Below, in pieces: positions 40,470 to 53,476 of a DNA stretch of 64,000 bases; within the stretch, counting starts at the first letter, position 1, and every line of letters begins with the position of its first letter. Source of the stretch: Gordionus sp. m RMFG-2023 (taxonomy: Eukaryota; Nematomorpha; Gordioida; Chordodea; Parachordodidae). The DNA lies in assembly GCF_954871325.1 (NCBI RefSeq), contig NC_088777.1, forward strand, positions 40,091,366-40,155,365, read 5' to 3'. The notes beneath the pieces were generated by a model. That model was not told the DNA's origin. It worked only from the letters and a program-made list of their open reading frames with translations, and ran no database searches. Made by a program: the position numbers and the translations under genes.

Positions 40470-41857
40470 AATAAAATATATTGAATTAATAATCTTCTAT
40501 TATCATAAAAATACAAATTAATAATTGAAAAATAAAGACTTTAAACAAAAAAAATTATAACAATGAATAGATATTACACAAATGAAAACGACACACATAA
40601 CATGAATGATCCATTTACTAAGTGTAGAAGCCACCCAGCTATGTTTTAAAGGGCCGTTACAAAAAGAGGATTTAGGCCTCACCTAGACGCTCTTAGGATA
40701 CAAAACAATGAGGGCAGATACTCCCGACACTCAGTCAACAAAGGACTGGCAAACAAATTTGTCATAACGTGTTCTGATACAAGCCAACGTTATCGAGCAA
40801 TCTCAGCTAGGTGAATTCTGCGCTCTCACCTATACATCTTTCACAAAGTAGATGAATCCCCCCAAAGTCATCAGTGATTTCTCATATGTTATAAACAACT
40901 TCTTAAATTATTCATTCTTGTTAAGACCCCCTGATGCAGCTAATATAGAAAAAAATAGATTCGCTGCAAAATTGACATTAAATTAGCCTTTTTTACCATT
41001 CCTTAACCCCACAGGATGTAATATTTATTCGGTTTCTTATTCACGATACAGCTTACATACATAGTGTAATCATTTGAATCATCCTTTAATCCATACTGTC
41101 TCCAGATTAGCTTTCTAAAACAAAATTGGATTCTGGTTTAGGAAACGGGCATGGAAATAATTATTTCCCATTTTTGATAGGTATATTCTGGTAGGAGTCA
41201 TTTTCTCTTATTAACATTTGATGACACCGGAGATTTCTACTTTTTGAGAAAAGCTTCTACTTATGGGATAATTATCAACATAAAGTTTTATATATTGTTA
41301 GCCATTTTATTTAATCCATCATTTCCATATAACGGTAATACCTAGTCCAATTTAGGTACCATTAGAACCTGGATTTTTGCTCAATTTAGATAGTTTGCCA
41401 ATTTTTTAAGACTAGGGATTTAGGGGCTCAAAATTTTGATTATATTAGGGAGATGCTCGAATTATCAAGAGAATTAGACAAATTGAATTAGATTTTTCAT
41501 CTCCGTTTTATTGAATAGGATGGGTAACCTTATACTGGCAATCATTTGTCTTATATTTTTTTTATAAACATTTTAGATTTTTTTTTATCTAGAACAAATT
41601 GATTTATGTAAAAAAAAGCCATTTTTGAAAAAAGTGGATATGGAATAATATAATTTTCAGGCATACAACAGGCCTTTATTTTTAATCTTCTTTATAATTA
41701 CTAATTTTTAATATTCATACTTTTGGATTATTGTAGACAATTATTTCTGGAAATCAATATTTAAATAAAAGTCGCTTATTTATAAAACTAATTTTATAAT
41801 TTATTTAAAAACAATTCATAATAAATTAGCATTCGTTCATTTTGTATAATTTCCGAT
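40470..41857. other. Spacer with an unassigned, less A+T-rich block (40590-41480)
   Basis: Around 40600-41480 the composition is more balanced than the surroundings and resembles decayed coding sequence, but no frame stays open and no domain is recognised. The last ~350 bp should hold the RPL38 promoter. Confidence 0.35.
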
Positions 41858-42385
41858 ATGGTAAAATTAGTTTTTTTATATGAATTATAATTTTTAACAA
41901 GCCTAAAGAGATTAAAGAAATTAAGGATTTTCTTATTAAAGCAAGAAGAAAAGATGCCAAAGGTTTATATTATATTAGACTCCATTTCGAAAAAGAGTCA
42001 TTCGTTAAACTAGTTTTTTAATGAATGCTAATTATTTTCGTATATTAGAATTTAATCATATCCATTTTTGTTTTTATTTTATAAAGCAAAAACCACCAAA
42101 GCATTAATATATGTTTTTTTTGTAGCCGTGAAAATTAAGAAAAATGGAAATGAAGTAAAGTTTAAAGTCAGATGCAGTCGCTACCTTTATACATTAAAAG
42201 TTGTTGACTCAGAAAAAGCAGATAAATTAAAACAGAGTTTGCCACCAGGTATTTTTTCTATGTGCATGATGATAACTGTCACCTCAATTGAATTAATGAA
42301 ATACAATTATTTCTGATATTTAAATTATTTATTTATGATACATTTATTTATTTTTATAGGCCTGCAAGTTAAAGAATTGAAATAA
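41858..42385 (+). CDS. RPL38: 60S ribosomal protein L38 (eL38), four exons, complete
   Basis: Small basic protein of the large ribosomal subunit. Exons 41858-41860 (ATG alone), 41902-41962, 42126-42248 and 42360-42385 join in phase through GT-AG introns of 41, 163 and 111 bp and give 70 residues, the family's usual length. The protein begins [20 protein letters not shown], continues [20 protein letters not shown], then [13 protein letters not shown] and ends LQVKELK, near-identical in pattern to animal L38. The ATG-only first coding exon matches the arrangement known in vertebrate RPL38. An AATAAA at 42381-42386 overlaps the TAA stop; if used, the 3' UTR would be very short. Intact host gene. 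Confidence 0.97.
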
Positions 42386-43399
42386 AGATGATATTTTCAA
42401 TTTATTATATGAATACTTTGATTATTTATATTATATACATAAAAAAAAAATTGTATTTTTTACTAATATATAATACAGTATGATTTTTATAAAGTATTTG
42501 TATATTTTTTAGATTTAGCTCTATTTATAAACCAAATGTTTTGTAAAATACTTAATCTGAAACTTTCTTATCAATTGCTCATAAAATCTTTTATATATCT
42601 AATGAACATAATAAATTATCATAATTCTTTTACTACATGAAATTTGCAACCTCTTTATTTTAAAACTTTAAGGAAACCTAGTGATAAAATTTTACAAATA
42701 TTTTCTATTAAAAAGTATTGTTTTTTATATATCCTAAGTTAACAGAAATAATATATTATGAAAAGGCTATTGAAACACCAGCATTAATAGAAGTTTTGTT
42801 GCCAGGTTTATTTTTAAATTGTAAAATCATTTTAACAGCTCTAATATCCTTGTCCTCTATTTACCATATTTTCTATGACTTAACCTAAGATTAATCTGAA
42901 TATTATTGACTAATATGTTAAATTTGAACAATGCATTAAATATCACACTTATTTTTTTAAGTAACTAATAAATCCTGATTTAAATGCATTATATGATTAA
43001 TATATTGATTTAACAATATAATCATATTTTTTAAAATTTATATTCTTCCTAACTTATATGAAAATGAGGTGCATCAATAACAATTATTTCGTTTTCAAAA
43101 GCTCATGATAAAATAAATAAATTAAATTTTTAAAATGACCAATAATAAACTATTTTGACTAAGATGAATATTTTAAAATTATTTTTTTTAAATTCTACAA
43201 AAAATATTCTTAATTGTAGGAAAAGTTATGATGATAACTTTTATTATATGTAAAAATTTATAAATAATGTGACATTTTTTTTAAAAAAAATTTGTTATTA
43301 CATAATTTAAAGATTAAAAATGACAATATGTTCATTATTATATCCCATTTCACTATGATAATTTATCTTTAATTTTCCTGATCATCTTAAAAATGTAAT
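42386..43399. other. Downstream of RPL38, no gene
   Basis: A+T-rich spacer. No coding content recognised. Confidence 0.5.
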
Positions 43400-44035
43400 A
43401 TTTATTGGTCCGTGAAGTTGGCATAACGACTTCACAAATTCCAAAGCTTATGTCAATATTTAGTGTTTAATTTGTACCTAAAGGATCTTCAAACCAGACA
43501 TCGGAAGAATCAATAGTTAGTAAATTATAAGGAAAATATGCTGTTGGCATAACGACTTTTGGCAAAAATTTCAAAACTTATGCCAACATATAGTGCAAAA
43601 TTTAGGCCTAAATGATCTGCAGAATTAACCGTTTTAGATGATATTTCGAAACTTGTACCATTATTTACTGCTTAATTTGTGCTTTCACATTCTCCACCGG
43701 ATATCGATAGAACAAAATATTACCGAGTTATAAGGATTTTAAAAGCATGAAGTTGGCAGAAAGACCTGTAGAAGGTGAGGTAAAAATTCCACAACTTATC
43801 CCAACATATAGTGCATAATTTGTGCCTTAATGATCTTCAAACCAGACACCGGAACAATTAACCGTTCTTGAGTTATAAGCAAAATAAAAAGATTACAGCA
43901 TTTTGCCAAAATATAAAAATGGAGCAATCTTTTTCTAATTCGGACAGATATTTATTGCCACAATTGTGGATATTTATAAAACCGAATATTAAAAAAATTA
44001 ACCGAAAGTGAGTTATAGGAAAAAGAAGCATCAAC
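43400..44035. repeat. Minisatellite, ~140-bp unit, about four diverged copies
   Basis: Recurring words: TTGGCATAACGACTT, ACTTATGCCAACATATAGTG, AATTTGTGCCT, GATCTTCAAACCAGACA(T/C)CGGA and CCG...GAGTTATAAG. The copies differ by substitutions and small gaps, so the array is old. Confidence 0.75.
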
Positions 44036-44149
44036 ATCTAGTATTCCATATTGCAGAATTCTTTAAATCAAAAGTTAATATTCAGGACTATGTATCTAAT
44101 TTAGAACTCATCTTTAAGTAAAATATATTAAAATAAAAAAAGAGATTTG

Positions 44150-47100
44150 TTACTAGCGTATAAATATGGATAACTTAATTAAAATAAAAAATTTCCATTA
44201 CCAAATTAATTTAAAGAGCATTAATTACATAACTTTATTTGATAGTTTGGAGAAAATATTTAAGGATATCTCTAGTATTTTCTTAAATCAAAATAAATTT
44301 TATACCTTAAAAAGAGATGGAAAAACTATTATATATTTTTCTATCAACTTAAAGGTATTTGCTCACTATGTAAATCACCTGTTAATAAACTTTTAAGAGA
44401 CATTTTTATCTTAGGAATAGGGCTATCAGAGTTGGATAAAGAGCTTCGGTCACTCTCTTCCTTGGAAAAGGAAACCAAGGTAGAAGTTAAATTATTAAAC
44501 ATAAGCCGATGCAAGATACCAAACACACGTATTTTAGGAATAATAGTTATAATAACAGTGATAAATTTAATAGTAATATTAGTTATAATGCTAATAAATT
44601 CAATCATAATAATTATATTCCAAATAATTATAAATCTAGTTATAAACAGTGGCGTCGCTAGGTGGGGGCAAGCAGGGGCTCGAGCCACCTGGAAAATTTG
44701 AATAGCCCCCTGAAGCAAAAATAATTTTTTTAATGCAATCTTAACTCTTTGAACTAAAAATAAATTTTTTTGATTGCCTTCTGAAAGATTTCTTTTATAA
44801 TTCTATTAAGTAAAATATAGATTTAATTTTATTATTTAAAAATTAATAAGACTATCTAAATATTTATTAAATTAATACTAATTTAAAATTAGGTTAAATT
44901 AATACATATAAATTATATTTTCACTGTGTCAGCTAACTCACTAAATATTAATTTAGCATTAACAGTTGGAGCTTAATTGACCATTATTATTTAAATTATT
45001 TTATAACCCTAATTAAATAAATATAATCGTTTATTAATTGAAAACTAAAAAATTTAATATTGTAATTAGCAGAGTTCAAAATGACTAATCAACTGTATAT
45101 TTATTTTTAAATTTTATTATCATACCTATTCCTAAAAATATTTTCAAGGTCCAAATAAGTATAATAGAAAGTAAGTAAGTAGACATATAGTCTATAATCC
45201 TCTATTATATACAGTTGTTTATAAAATATTAGATAAAATGCCACTTTTATAGACCTATTTGACAGTTATAATGTATTGCAGCTAATATTATAATGAATTT
45301 TACTAATAAATGTTTTTGATTATAAATATAGTAACAAGCTTTTAAGTATTGAACGCCATCTATTTAGTTAAAAATAAAACATTTTATTATTCATTTTACA
45401 ATAGATGTAATAAATTTGATATTTTTTCTCTTCTTTTTTACGTTAGGAAAGCTATTTTTTTCTTTTTCAAATAACAGTTTTGAGTTAAATTTTTAATACA
45501 AGTATATTTTTGATATTTTTACAAACTACTATTATTTATAATATACCAACTAGAGGTGGTGCGACAATATATAAAATCTTAATTGTTTAATCATATCATT
45601 CTGGTCCTTATTTTATAGTTCCAAAATGTTTCACTTCTAATATGGCATCCTTGCCGTGTAAATAACTCAAGGCTTCAATATATTTGCACATTAGTGTTTT
45701 TATTTTATCAATTTATCCAACATAATAAATTCTGATACTAGTTTACATCGTGAGTGTCATGGCTATTACTGCAAATTAACCAGCATCTATTATTTGTGTT
45801 GCTATGTAATTTAAAATTATTACTACAACGGCTGAGAGCATATAATAGCATATTTTAGATAAACAATAATGGTCAACTGTGTAGTCTATATATTATATAT
45901 TATATATAATTTAAAATGGATGATAATCTTTTAGAAATTTAATATCTCACAATAATTTTCTCGATTACTTATCTAGCTACCATCATGTCATCTAAAAGGA
46001 AGCTCTAACCACTTAATAGTTTTATGATTTTGATTGATCTTTTATACTCTCTTCTTCAAGAATTGTTGATTTCGATTAGGCCTATAAATTTTTCCTTATT
46101 AGTCCATGCTATAAATGTGAAAAATGGTAACAGAGAGTTATATTAGTTTGATAACCTTTTGTCAATGTAAGTTGCTAAAAATTATATTATTGCATTATCT
46201 GGTTTCTAAAACTATTATCAATTGAGGCATATGTATGAATTAATTAATCTTTTTCATCAATTGTAATTATTTAGACGCAAATTTTTTTTATATCAGCAAT
46301 CGAAAATATTTTATACTGTAATAAATCGATTTTGTATTAAAAAATTTTATTTTAAGAAATGTCTTGTATTATTCTAATTATTTATATGCCAGTTTATTTT
46401 GTATGCATAATATAATAAATGAGAAAATTAAAATTCAGAATATTTTTCAGGGTTAACAAATTTAAAAAAAGTATAATATATTAATATGAAACCCTGCCCC
46501 GCAAATTGGGGGGAATGGGGGGGGCGAAGCCCCCCATAATTTTTTTTAGTTGAGCCCCCTGAGATTGTAAAAGCTAGCGACGCCCCTGGTTATAAACTTC
46601 ATTTCATACAAAAAAAGTCATCCTATTTTGTTGGGGCAAGGCAAACCATATAACAAACCGTGCATGCCATACAGACGATTGACCACGGCCACCTCGCCTT
46701 TCGTCTCCTAATAAATTTGCACTTTACAATGGAATTCGGTACAGCTGCATGTAGTATGTTAGATGAAGTTGCCAGGAGACGTTTTGGAAGTCCATTATTA
46801 TCGCCTGGGTATGAACTAGTGCTAACAGTATGAAAATAGAAATGTTGGATAAATGTGCAATGAAAGTCGAGATAAATAACATTTCTAATTTTTTTGCCTA
46901 TTTGGGTAGTTAAAGGAGAGAATTTCCTTATTTTTAAAATGCCTTTCCTTTAGAGAATTTGATATCAAGCTTTCGGAAGAAGTTCGGATAAATAATATAA
47001 ATATAAATGTTCCCACTTTGAATATTATTGCATCAAAATTCCTCAAATTTAAAAAAAAAAATTGGAGAAATAAAACTTTAACAAGCAGTTATCCGCATAC

Positions 47101-48960
47101 CGCATTACCGATAGCTTTACCAGTAAGAAGAGTTTCATTTCCGCTGCGTGGAACCGTTGAAGCTGATTTGGACAGATTTAAACCGAGAAATTATCGAAAT
47201 GGTGGATTCAACAACAACTCCAATCACTTGCGCTACACCAACGGTTAATATTTGCCTAGATTCAAGAGATGCATTTTTACAATTCGGAGTTAGGGACCTT
47301 TTAGCCATTTTAACTCATGTCGGTTATTATTGATCTGAGGATCCCTTTTGAGTTGACTAGCGCTCTCATAATATCTCAGCGTTTTATGCAAAACCTATTT
47401 AAGGGAATTCTTATGGTTGTATTTTTAGACGACTTTATAATTGCGGGCGAGAATACTCTTGATCATGTAGTGAATTTAGAAGAAGTATTAAGAAGAAAAG
47501 TTCTACTGACAACGATGACCGATAAAATTAAAATTTAAGAAATGTCCGTTACTTATTTGGGTCATGGTATTGACGAATTCGGAAATCACTATACAGAAGA
47601 TAAGATTATTGCCATAAAAAATTGTAAATCACCGTAAAATGTTAAATAATTACGTTAGTTTCTTGGGATGGTGAATTATAAAATCTACATTCTGTTTCCG
47701 CGTCTTTTCACCAACTAACGAGTAAGGTCAGCTCAAGAAAATAAAATATTTAATAAAGTTAAAAATGTATTATCAAAAAAGGATACAATAATACCTTATT
47801 CAGCCGATATTTCTGTCATGATTTCTATGTGACGCTTTCCCAAAGATGGTCTGGTAGCTGTTATTTCAGACCGAATTCTTACTGACCAGAAGAAACCGAT
47901 TACGTAAGCATCAAGACACTTTCGGTGGCTGAAACGAATTATGCTACCATTGATCTGAAGGCTATGGCGCATTTTCGCTATCGAGAAGTTCTACCAATAT
48001 ATTTATGGAAAACATTTTATTTTGGTTACGGGTCACAAACCCTTAATATATTTTTTAGGTGATAAAAGAGACCTAAATAAAATCGCTATAACCATTTAAT
48101 CTAGTGGGCGATGCAGTTATTAAATGACCACTATGAGATAATTCAGAAACCTGGAAATCAAAACAAATGTGCCAACGCTCAATCCCGTTTGGGGGTAAAG
48201 AAGGCAAAAACCAATGAAGTTATAAAAAAAATCGAAGAAGAATACAGAGAATAAAAAATTAGTTTAATAGAAAATATAGTATTCACTCGCGGTAAAGTCG
48301 TAAGTAAAGCGGGCAATGATGTCAATCGGTAAGAGATTATTAAATTAATTAAGAATCAGTAGTATATTGATAATATAAAAAATTATTCAGAGTTTTAAAA
48401 AAATTTATTTTAATGAAAGATAATATTTCGTTCGAAGAAGGATTCTTATTTTATAATGATAAAATTATTGTCCTTGATAATCTAAAAAAGTAGGTTCTGA
48501 ATGGTATTAAAGTGGAAATAAAATAATGTAGTCGATATTATGTTTATTGGACAAATCTGATGTTGAAGATTTCGTTAGAGTTGCCAGGAAAAAAGACTCA
48601 GAGAAGTGTCGCTATACAATTGGAACATTCTTACTCAACCTTAGGATCAAATACACGTTGATTTGACCAGCCCAATATCTGAAAAGTATTGGTTAATTTG
48701 CGTAGACTCCTTCACTAAATGGATTGAAGTTGCAATTGTAACATATATTAATTCTGCGATTGTAATAAATAATCTTTGAAACATGGGTTACTTCCCTAAT
48801 TGTTTGAGATAACGGTATTCAGTTTTACTTAATGAATTCAAAACGTATCTTTTTAAAAACAACGTAAAACATTTTAAATCGGCCCCTTATAGTCCAAAAT
48901 CGAATGGGTTGGCTGTGAGCTATATGATAATAACGCGATTCTATGCTGGAAAGAGATGTT
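44150..48960 (+). mobile_element. Ty3/gypsy LTR retrotransposon fossil, interrupted by a hAT
   Basis: Plus-orientation remnant with many breaks. A gag-like, Asn-rich stretch lies near 44.4-44.64 kb, then the hAT insertion (44647-46588), then pol: protease/RT area about 46.9-47.6 kb (with VFLDDFIIAG), RNase H about 47.8-48.2 kb, and integrase about 48.6-48.95 kb. The Asn-rich gag linker recalls the repeat block of the young element at 18.5-24.4 kb. No LTRs are recognised. Old. Confidence 0.65.
44647..46588. mobile_element. hAT element with CAGTGGCGTCGCTAG ends
   Basis: A 1942-bp element with inverted ends CAGTGGCGTCGCTAG and (reversed) CAGGGGCGTCGCTAG, and exact 8-bp duplications GTTATAAA (44639-44646, 46589-46596). 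The G/C-rich ends contrast with an A+T-rich interior where I recognise no transposase, so it is probably non-autonomous. It sits inside the Ty3/gypsy fossil. Confidence 0.9.
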
Positions 48961-48984
48961 GGACTACGGATCAGTTAAATTTAG

Positions 48985-49133
48985 CGGGGGGGGGGGGTGA
49001 AGAATTTTAGCCTAATGGGCGGGCGGGTATATTTTTTGAATACTATGGGCGGGCTATGTAGGCGGGTTAAATTTATTTAAAACATTGGATGGGCGGGCTT
49101 ATAGTCCAAAAACTCGCCCAATACAGACCTCTA
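48985..49133. mobile_element. Single terminus of a hAT element related to 2994-4213
   Basis: Read in reverse it begins TAGAGGTCTGTATTGGGCGA, then GTTTTTGGACTATAAGC, with GGGCGGGC blocks, matching the layout of the 2994-4213 ends (TAGA..GTCT..., G.GTTTTTAG.CC). It starts at a G-tract and abuts the end of the Ty3/gypsy fossil. No partner end is found. Confidence 0.6.
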
Positions 49134-50135
49134 CTACTTACCATGTAATTTTATATGACTATGAACTACCATTTAAATATTTCATATTCTATATATTACA
49201 TCAATATTCAAGTTTTAGTGCAATTATTAGGAATAATGTTTATGTAATATATGAATTTAATTTAATAATTAAATTTATATCTCAAATAATGATAAAATAA
49301 AGTGTAAAAAAAAAATTAAATTCAAAAATAAAAGATTACTAAGATTTAATAACTAAGATGAATATTTGTATTATTTTTTAAAATTATTCTACATAAAATA
49401 TCTTTAACTAAGCAAAAGAAAAGATATGATGACCAATATTTTTATACTTTTGTATGTGAAAATTTATCAATATTTTTACTAAATAATTTTTTTTTATAAG
49501 TGTGAATTTCTACAAATATTTCCGCTAAGGTTTCAATTACATTTCCAGATTATCTTTTGGTACATATCAAGGGCCGATAAACACCTGTCAGAAGTAATCA
49601 GACTCATAGACCTCTTTTAGTCCCAAATCATTTATTTATATATTAACGCTTTATTTTAGTTAGAAATTGCATTTATCAGTACCTGTTCAAAATTTACCAA
49701 TAAATTCCTCGGTGCAGCTGGTGATAATTGGTTTACCTCTTAAAATTTGAATTTTATCTAATAAAATATATAATATGTCATATAACTCATTCGTTTAATC
49801 AAATCAACAAATCTTATCAATCATGCAAAGAAATTTCGAATTTTACATTTCTAGGTAACTTCTCCCTAACATTTTAGAGAAATATCCAATTGCACATCCA
49901 TTCTCGGATTTATGTATCTAAAATATTTTTACTTTTTTCAATTTTTTTTTATTTATATGCAATAGATTTTTAATTATATATTTCTTAATTTTTTATATTT
50001 ATAATTTCAGTTTTTGCATATGCTATTTTAAATAATTATACCTTTTATATATTTCTCTTTAATTTAAAAAATAATTTAGAGAAAAAATTTTAAAAAAAAT
50101 GAAATATATTTTTTGAAAAAAAGATAAATAAGTCA
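49134..50135. other. Spacer, no gene
   Basis: A+T-rich with no coding content recognised. Confidence 0.45.
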
Positions 50136-50690
50136 AAATCGCATGGTAAAATGTCGCGTGATAAAGCGTCGATGATAAAGTGTCGAGTTATTAAATGCCT
50201 GAGTGATAAAGTGTCGTTGTGATAAAATGTCGTTGTGATAAAGTGTCGTTGTGATAAAGTTTCGTTGTGATAACGTGTCATTGTGATAAAGTGTCATTAT
50301 GATAAAATGTCGTTATGATAAAGGTCGTTAAAATGTCGTTGTGATTTTTGTATCCGTCGATTTGTAATTGACATTTATGGATGTTTTAAAATATATTTTC
50401 TATTAGGAAAATAGGAATTTTAATTGTCTTTGCTTGATTATTAATATTATATTATAGAATTAATAAAAATATAGGCGACAATGGGTATATAAATATATAA
50501 ATATAATTTAAATAGGATCATATAAAATATTGGGTTTTGATAGTGATAAAGTGTCGATTTGATAAAGTATCATTGTGATAAAATGTCGATTTGATAAAGT
50601 GTTGTCATGATAAAGTATCTTAATGATAAAGTGTTTATGATAAAGCGTCGAATGATAAAGTATCACTAGACGATACCGGACATACTTTCA
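50136..50690. repeat. Array of ~16-bp units, GTGATAAAGTGTCGTT type
   Basis: About a dozen units at 50136-50347 and about nine more at 50538-50690, same orientation, separated by ~190 bp of unrelated A+T-rich DNA. GATAAA(G/A)TGTC is nearly invariant; the 4-5 bases between cores vary. The minus-strand frame here is a repeat artefact. Confidence 0.85.
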
Positions 50691-51119
50691 GACATCTCAA
50701 AAAAGGCATGATCTCTTAAAAAAGGACGTCAGGTAACCCTACCCTGAATTCTCAGTTAGTGCGAATTCGCGACTAAATACAAAAATATAGTATATTTTGT
50801 ATACCTCGCATTATTCGCGCTAACTATTAATTTAGGGTTATTGTTTTAAAAATATTTTTCAAGCCTCCTACTTACCAAGCAATATTTAAAATCTTTCAGC
50901 CCGTCCGCAGAACAGGTTTAAGTTACCTCATCTAGAAATTTAAATTTTTAAAATTACAAATACAAATGTATAGAAATGCATTCCGAAATATTTTTTATTG
51001 AGATAAATATTATTTTTTTCAGTTATGAAATTAATATAAAGAAAAAGTATATCCACATGTTCCGATTATTTATTTATATCGAAGATAATAAATAAAAATA
51101 TATTCTTCATTAACATATT

Positions 51120-51304
51120 TTATAAATATAATTAAAATTTCGGAATCAACTCTCATCAAAATAAAGGTAAAACTCTAATTCACACCCCATAAGATAAGCT
51201 GATTTTTGTATCATCAAATAAAGAGAAAATTTCTGATTCATCCTTCATCAAATTAAGGAGAAAATTCAGATTCCCCGTTATTCTTTTAACGGGCTATCAG
51301 CTAG
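51120..51304 (+). mobile_element. Possible Helitron 3' end
   Basis: Three ~50-bp repeats (ATCAAATAAAG(A)GAAAATT type) lead into a hairpin CCCGTT...AACGGG followed 7 bases later by CTAG and a T at 51304, which fits a Helitron 3' terminus (hairpin then CTRR, insertion before T). No 5' end or Rep/helicase gene is seen, so this is tentative. Confidence 0.3.
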
Positions 51305-51307
51305 TAT

Positions 51308-52715
51308 ATTTATAATATAGTTTTTTTTAAAAATAATACTTATAAAAATATTATCATGACTTAAATCATAATCGTGTATATCACGTTTTAAGATAAAAGA
51401 TACGTTAAATTAATGATTTGATTAAATTTCAACTAATTCACTATTTTTAACATTTAATTATTATTGTAAATGCTTCCAGAGCATTTGATTCACACAATTG
51501 GACTATTATCAAAGTAATATACTGAATGCTAATATTTTTAATTTTAACAGTATATACTACTTTATAAATATCACTTAACTAGCATATATGGAGGAGGGCA
51601 ATTGGCCTATCCCAGAAATTATGTTCCAGAAATATTTTTTCCGATTTAAGTCAAAATTAACATAAAACTCAATGTAGGAGTTTACGATAATTCATGAAAG
51701 CTAGCTATGTAAAAATAATTTAAATCTGTAAAGTTTTAAGGAACTTTTACGGCTTTGAAAATTGGGATGTTGAGGGAAGGGGGGTTACAGATATAAACAA
51801 GTCTATAAAAATATGTACAATTGAATATTTCCCTTAAACAGATAACCAGTCTATTTCTTAAAATAACATCTATTAATAAATTTAAGTCACTTATAAAATT
51901 ATACAAAAAATATGGCTAGATATGGGCTGTATTTTATATTTTCTACATTTTACTTCGAACATATTTAAAGCATTGCTAAAAAATTAAGAATAAACAGTCT
52001 AATGTTAAAATGGAATCCTTGTAGATGAATCTTTAACCAATAATATTAATTAAACAACTGTAATTATTGCATATATCGAGGATTCGACCAAATATTTCAT
52101 ATTTCGATCATGTTTAATTTTTATGGTGAATAAGTAGATTAGAATATGAAATAGGTAATAAATAAATATCTAAAGAAAAATATAATTATTATTAAATAAA
52201 TTAATGATGTAATATTAAACATAATTTATGAAATATTAAGTGTCATATATTTAGTATTAGTAAAAAATTTTGCAATATTAAGTTTAATTTATGTGATATA
52301 TTTTTTTATTACGATTTACATTCTATATATGAAAATATTCATACATGTTAATCTGCAATATTTGGTAGATGGAGGGGGGAAAGGGGTGCAAAGGTTTTGT
52401 GGAAAAAGCCCGAGCTCCCAAATGCCGACTCTCTTAGTTAACCTGCCTCATGGTCCAATAGTTAATAGACACAACTAAAGTCTAAGTATGAAAAGCGATT
52501 ACTTTTACATTACTTTGCTTTACTTATTTAATCGGTCATTTTTTAGGATTTTTTGCAAAACCGATTTTATCAGCGATAGATTAATCTTATAATTGTTAAA
52601 AAAATCTGCAATTTTAGGAATATTCCTGATAGATACTCAAAGTTATGGTAACTAGTGGAATATATAGTAAGTGAAGAAAATATATTTTGATAACTTCGAT
52701 GGAAATGTTTTTGTT
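51308..52715. other. Spacer, no gene
   Basis: A+T-rich. A G/C-richer ~130-bp patch near 52370-52500 is unassigned. No coding content recognised. Confidence 0.4.
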
Positions 52716-52949
52716 TCATTTGGCAAATGCATTAATGCATGTATAGTTACCGGCAAGGGATTGGCCCATATCCCAGGGAATGGGAATTATTACATCGAGA
52801 CATTTGTTTTCACCTTTGTTTATATCCATAGATTCAAGGATTGACGGTATACTCGCCTTTGATATGCAAATAATAGTGTCTATAGTTTGAAGTCTAATAG
52901 ATCTATCCATAGGGTAGGTGTATGCAAGGGGGAAGGACAAGGGTATCAC
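52716..52949 (-). mobile_element. LINE fragment, restriction-endonuclease family, decayed
   Basis: The minus frame reads ASIPSILESMDINKGENKCLD, then IPIPWDMGQSLAGNYTCI, aligning to IPNILEPTNLSLDDGLRPDG and VPWSLGKSLIWDFTCV of the 34410-36055 copy. The PD and WD catalytic positions are lost. Fourth copy of the family. Confidence 0.65.
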
Positions 52950-53476
52950 CCTTCAGAAATTGCCTGTTCTCATGAATATCATTAGCTAATATAAACCCCC
53001 CCCCCCCACTTCCTTTACCTCTAAAAATGAATATAATATATCACAATAAATAAACAATAATTTGAAAGAAAAATAAGTGAGTCAATAGTTTTTTAAAATA
53101 ATGGCTATAATTTTAAATTTTTAAAGAAAAGCATATTAGGCTAAAGCCAAAATTATTCTTTAAAAAATGATAGCCAATGACCTGTAATATGTGGACTTAA
53201 AGACCTAATTTCATAATGATAATAGTTATTTTTAAGTTTATTTTTTATTTATTTAATTTTATTTATAAATGCTTTAGCGCTATATTATTTGTTCTATATT
53301 AAATCTTGATACCAATTTTTGATTATTATTTTGCTAATAATTTTTTTTATTTTATACTGTTTACTAAACGGATTGAAACATAAACTAAAATGTATACTGG
53401 TTAAATTAAATATTGGCATAAGCTTTAGAATTGGTTCTTTTAAGAGTTCTATCAATTATATGCTTAGGACTGCATC

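Noticed and set aside
50090-50281. 63-codon frame with repeated HNET/HFIT words
   Set aside because: Translation of the 16-bp DNA repeat array, not a protein gene.
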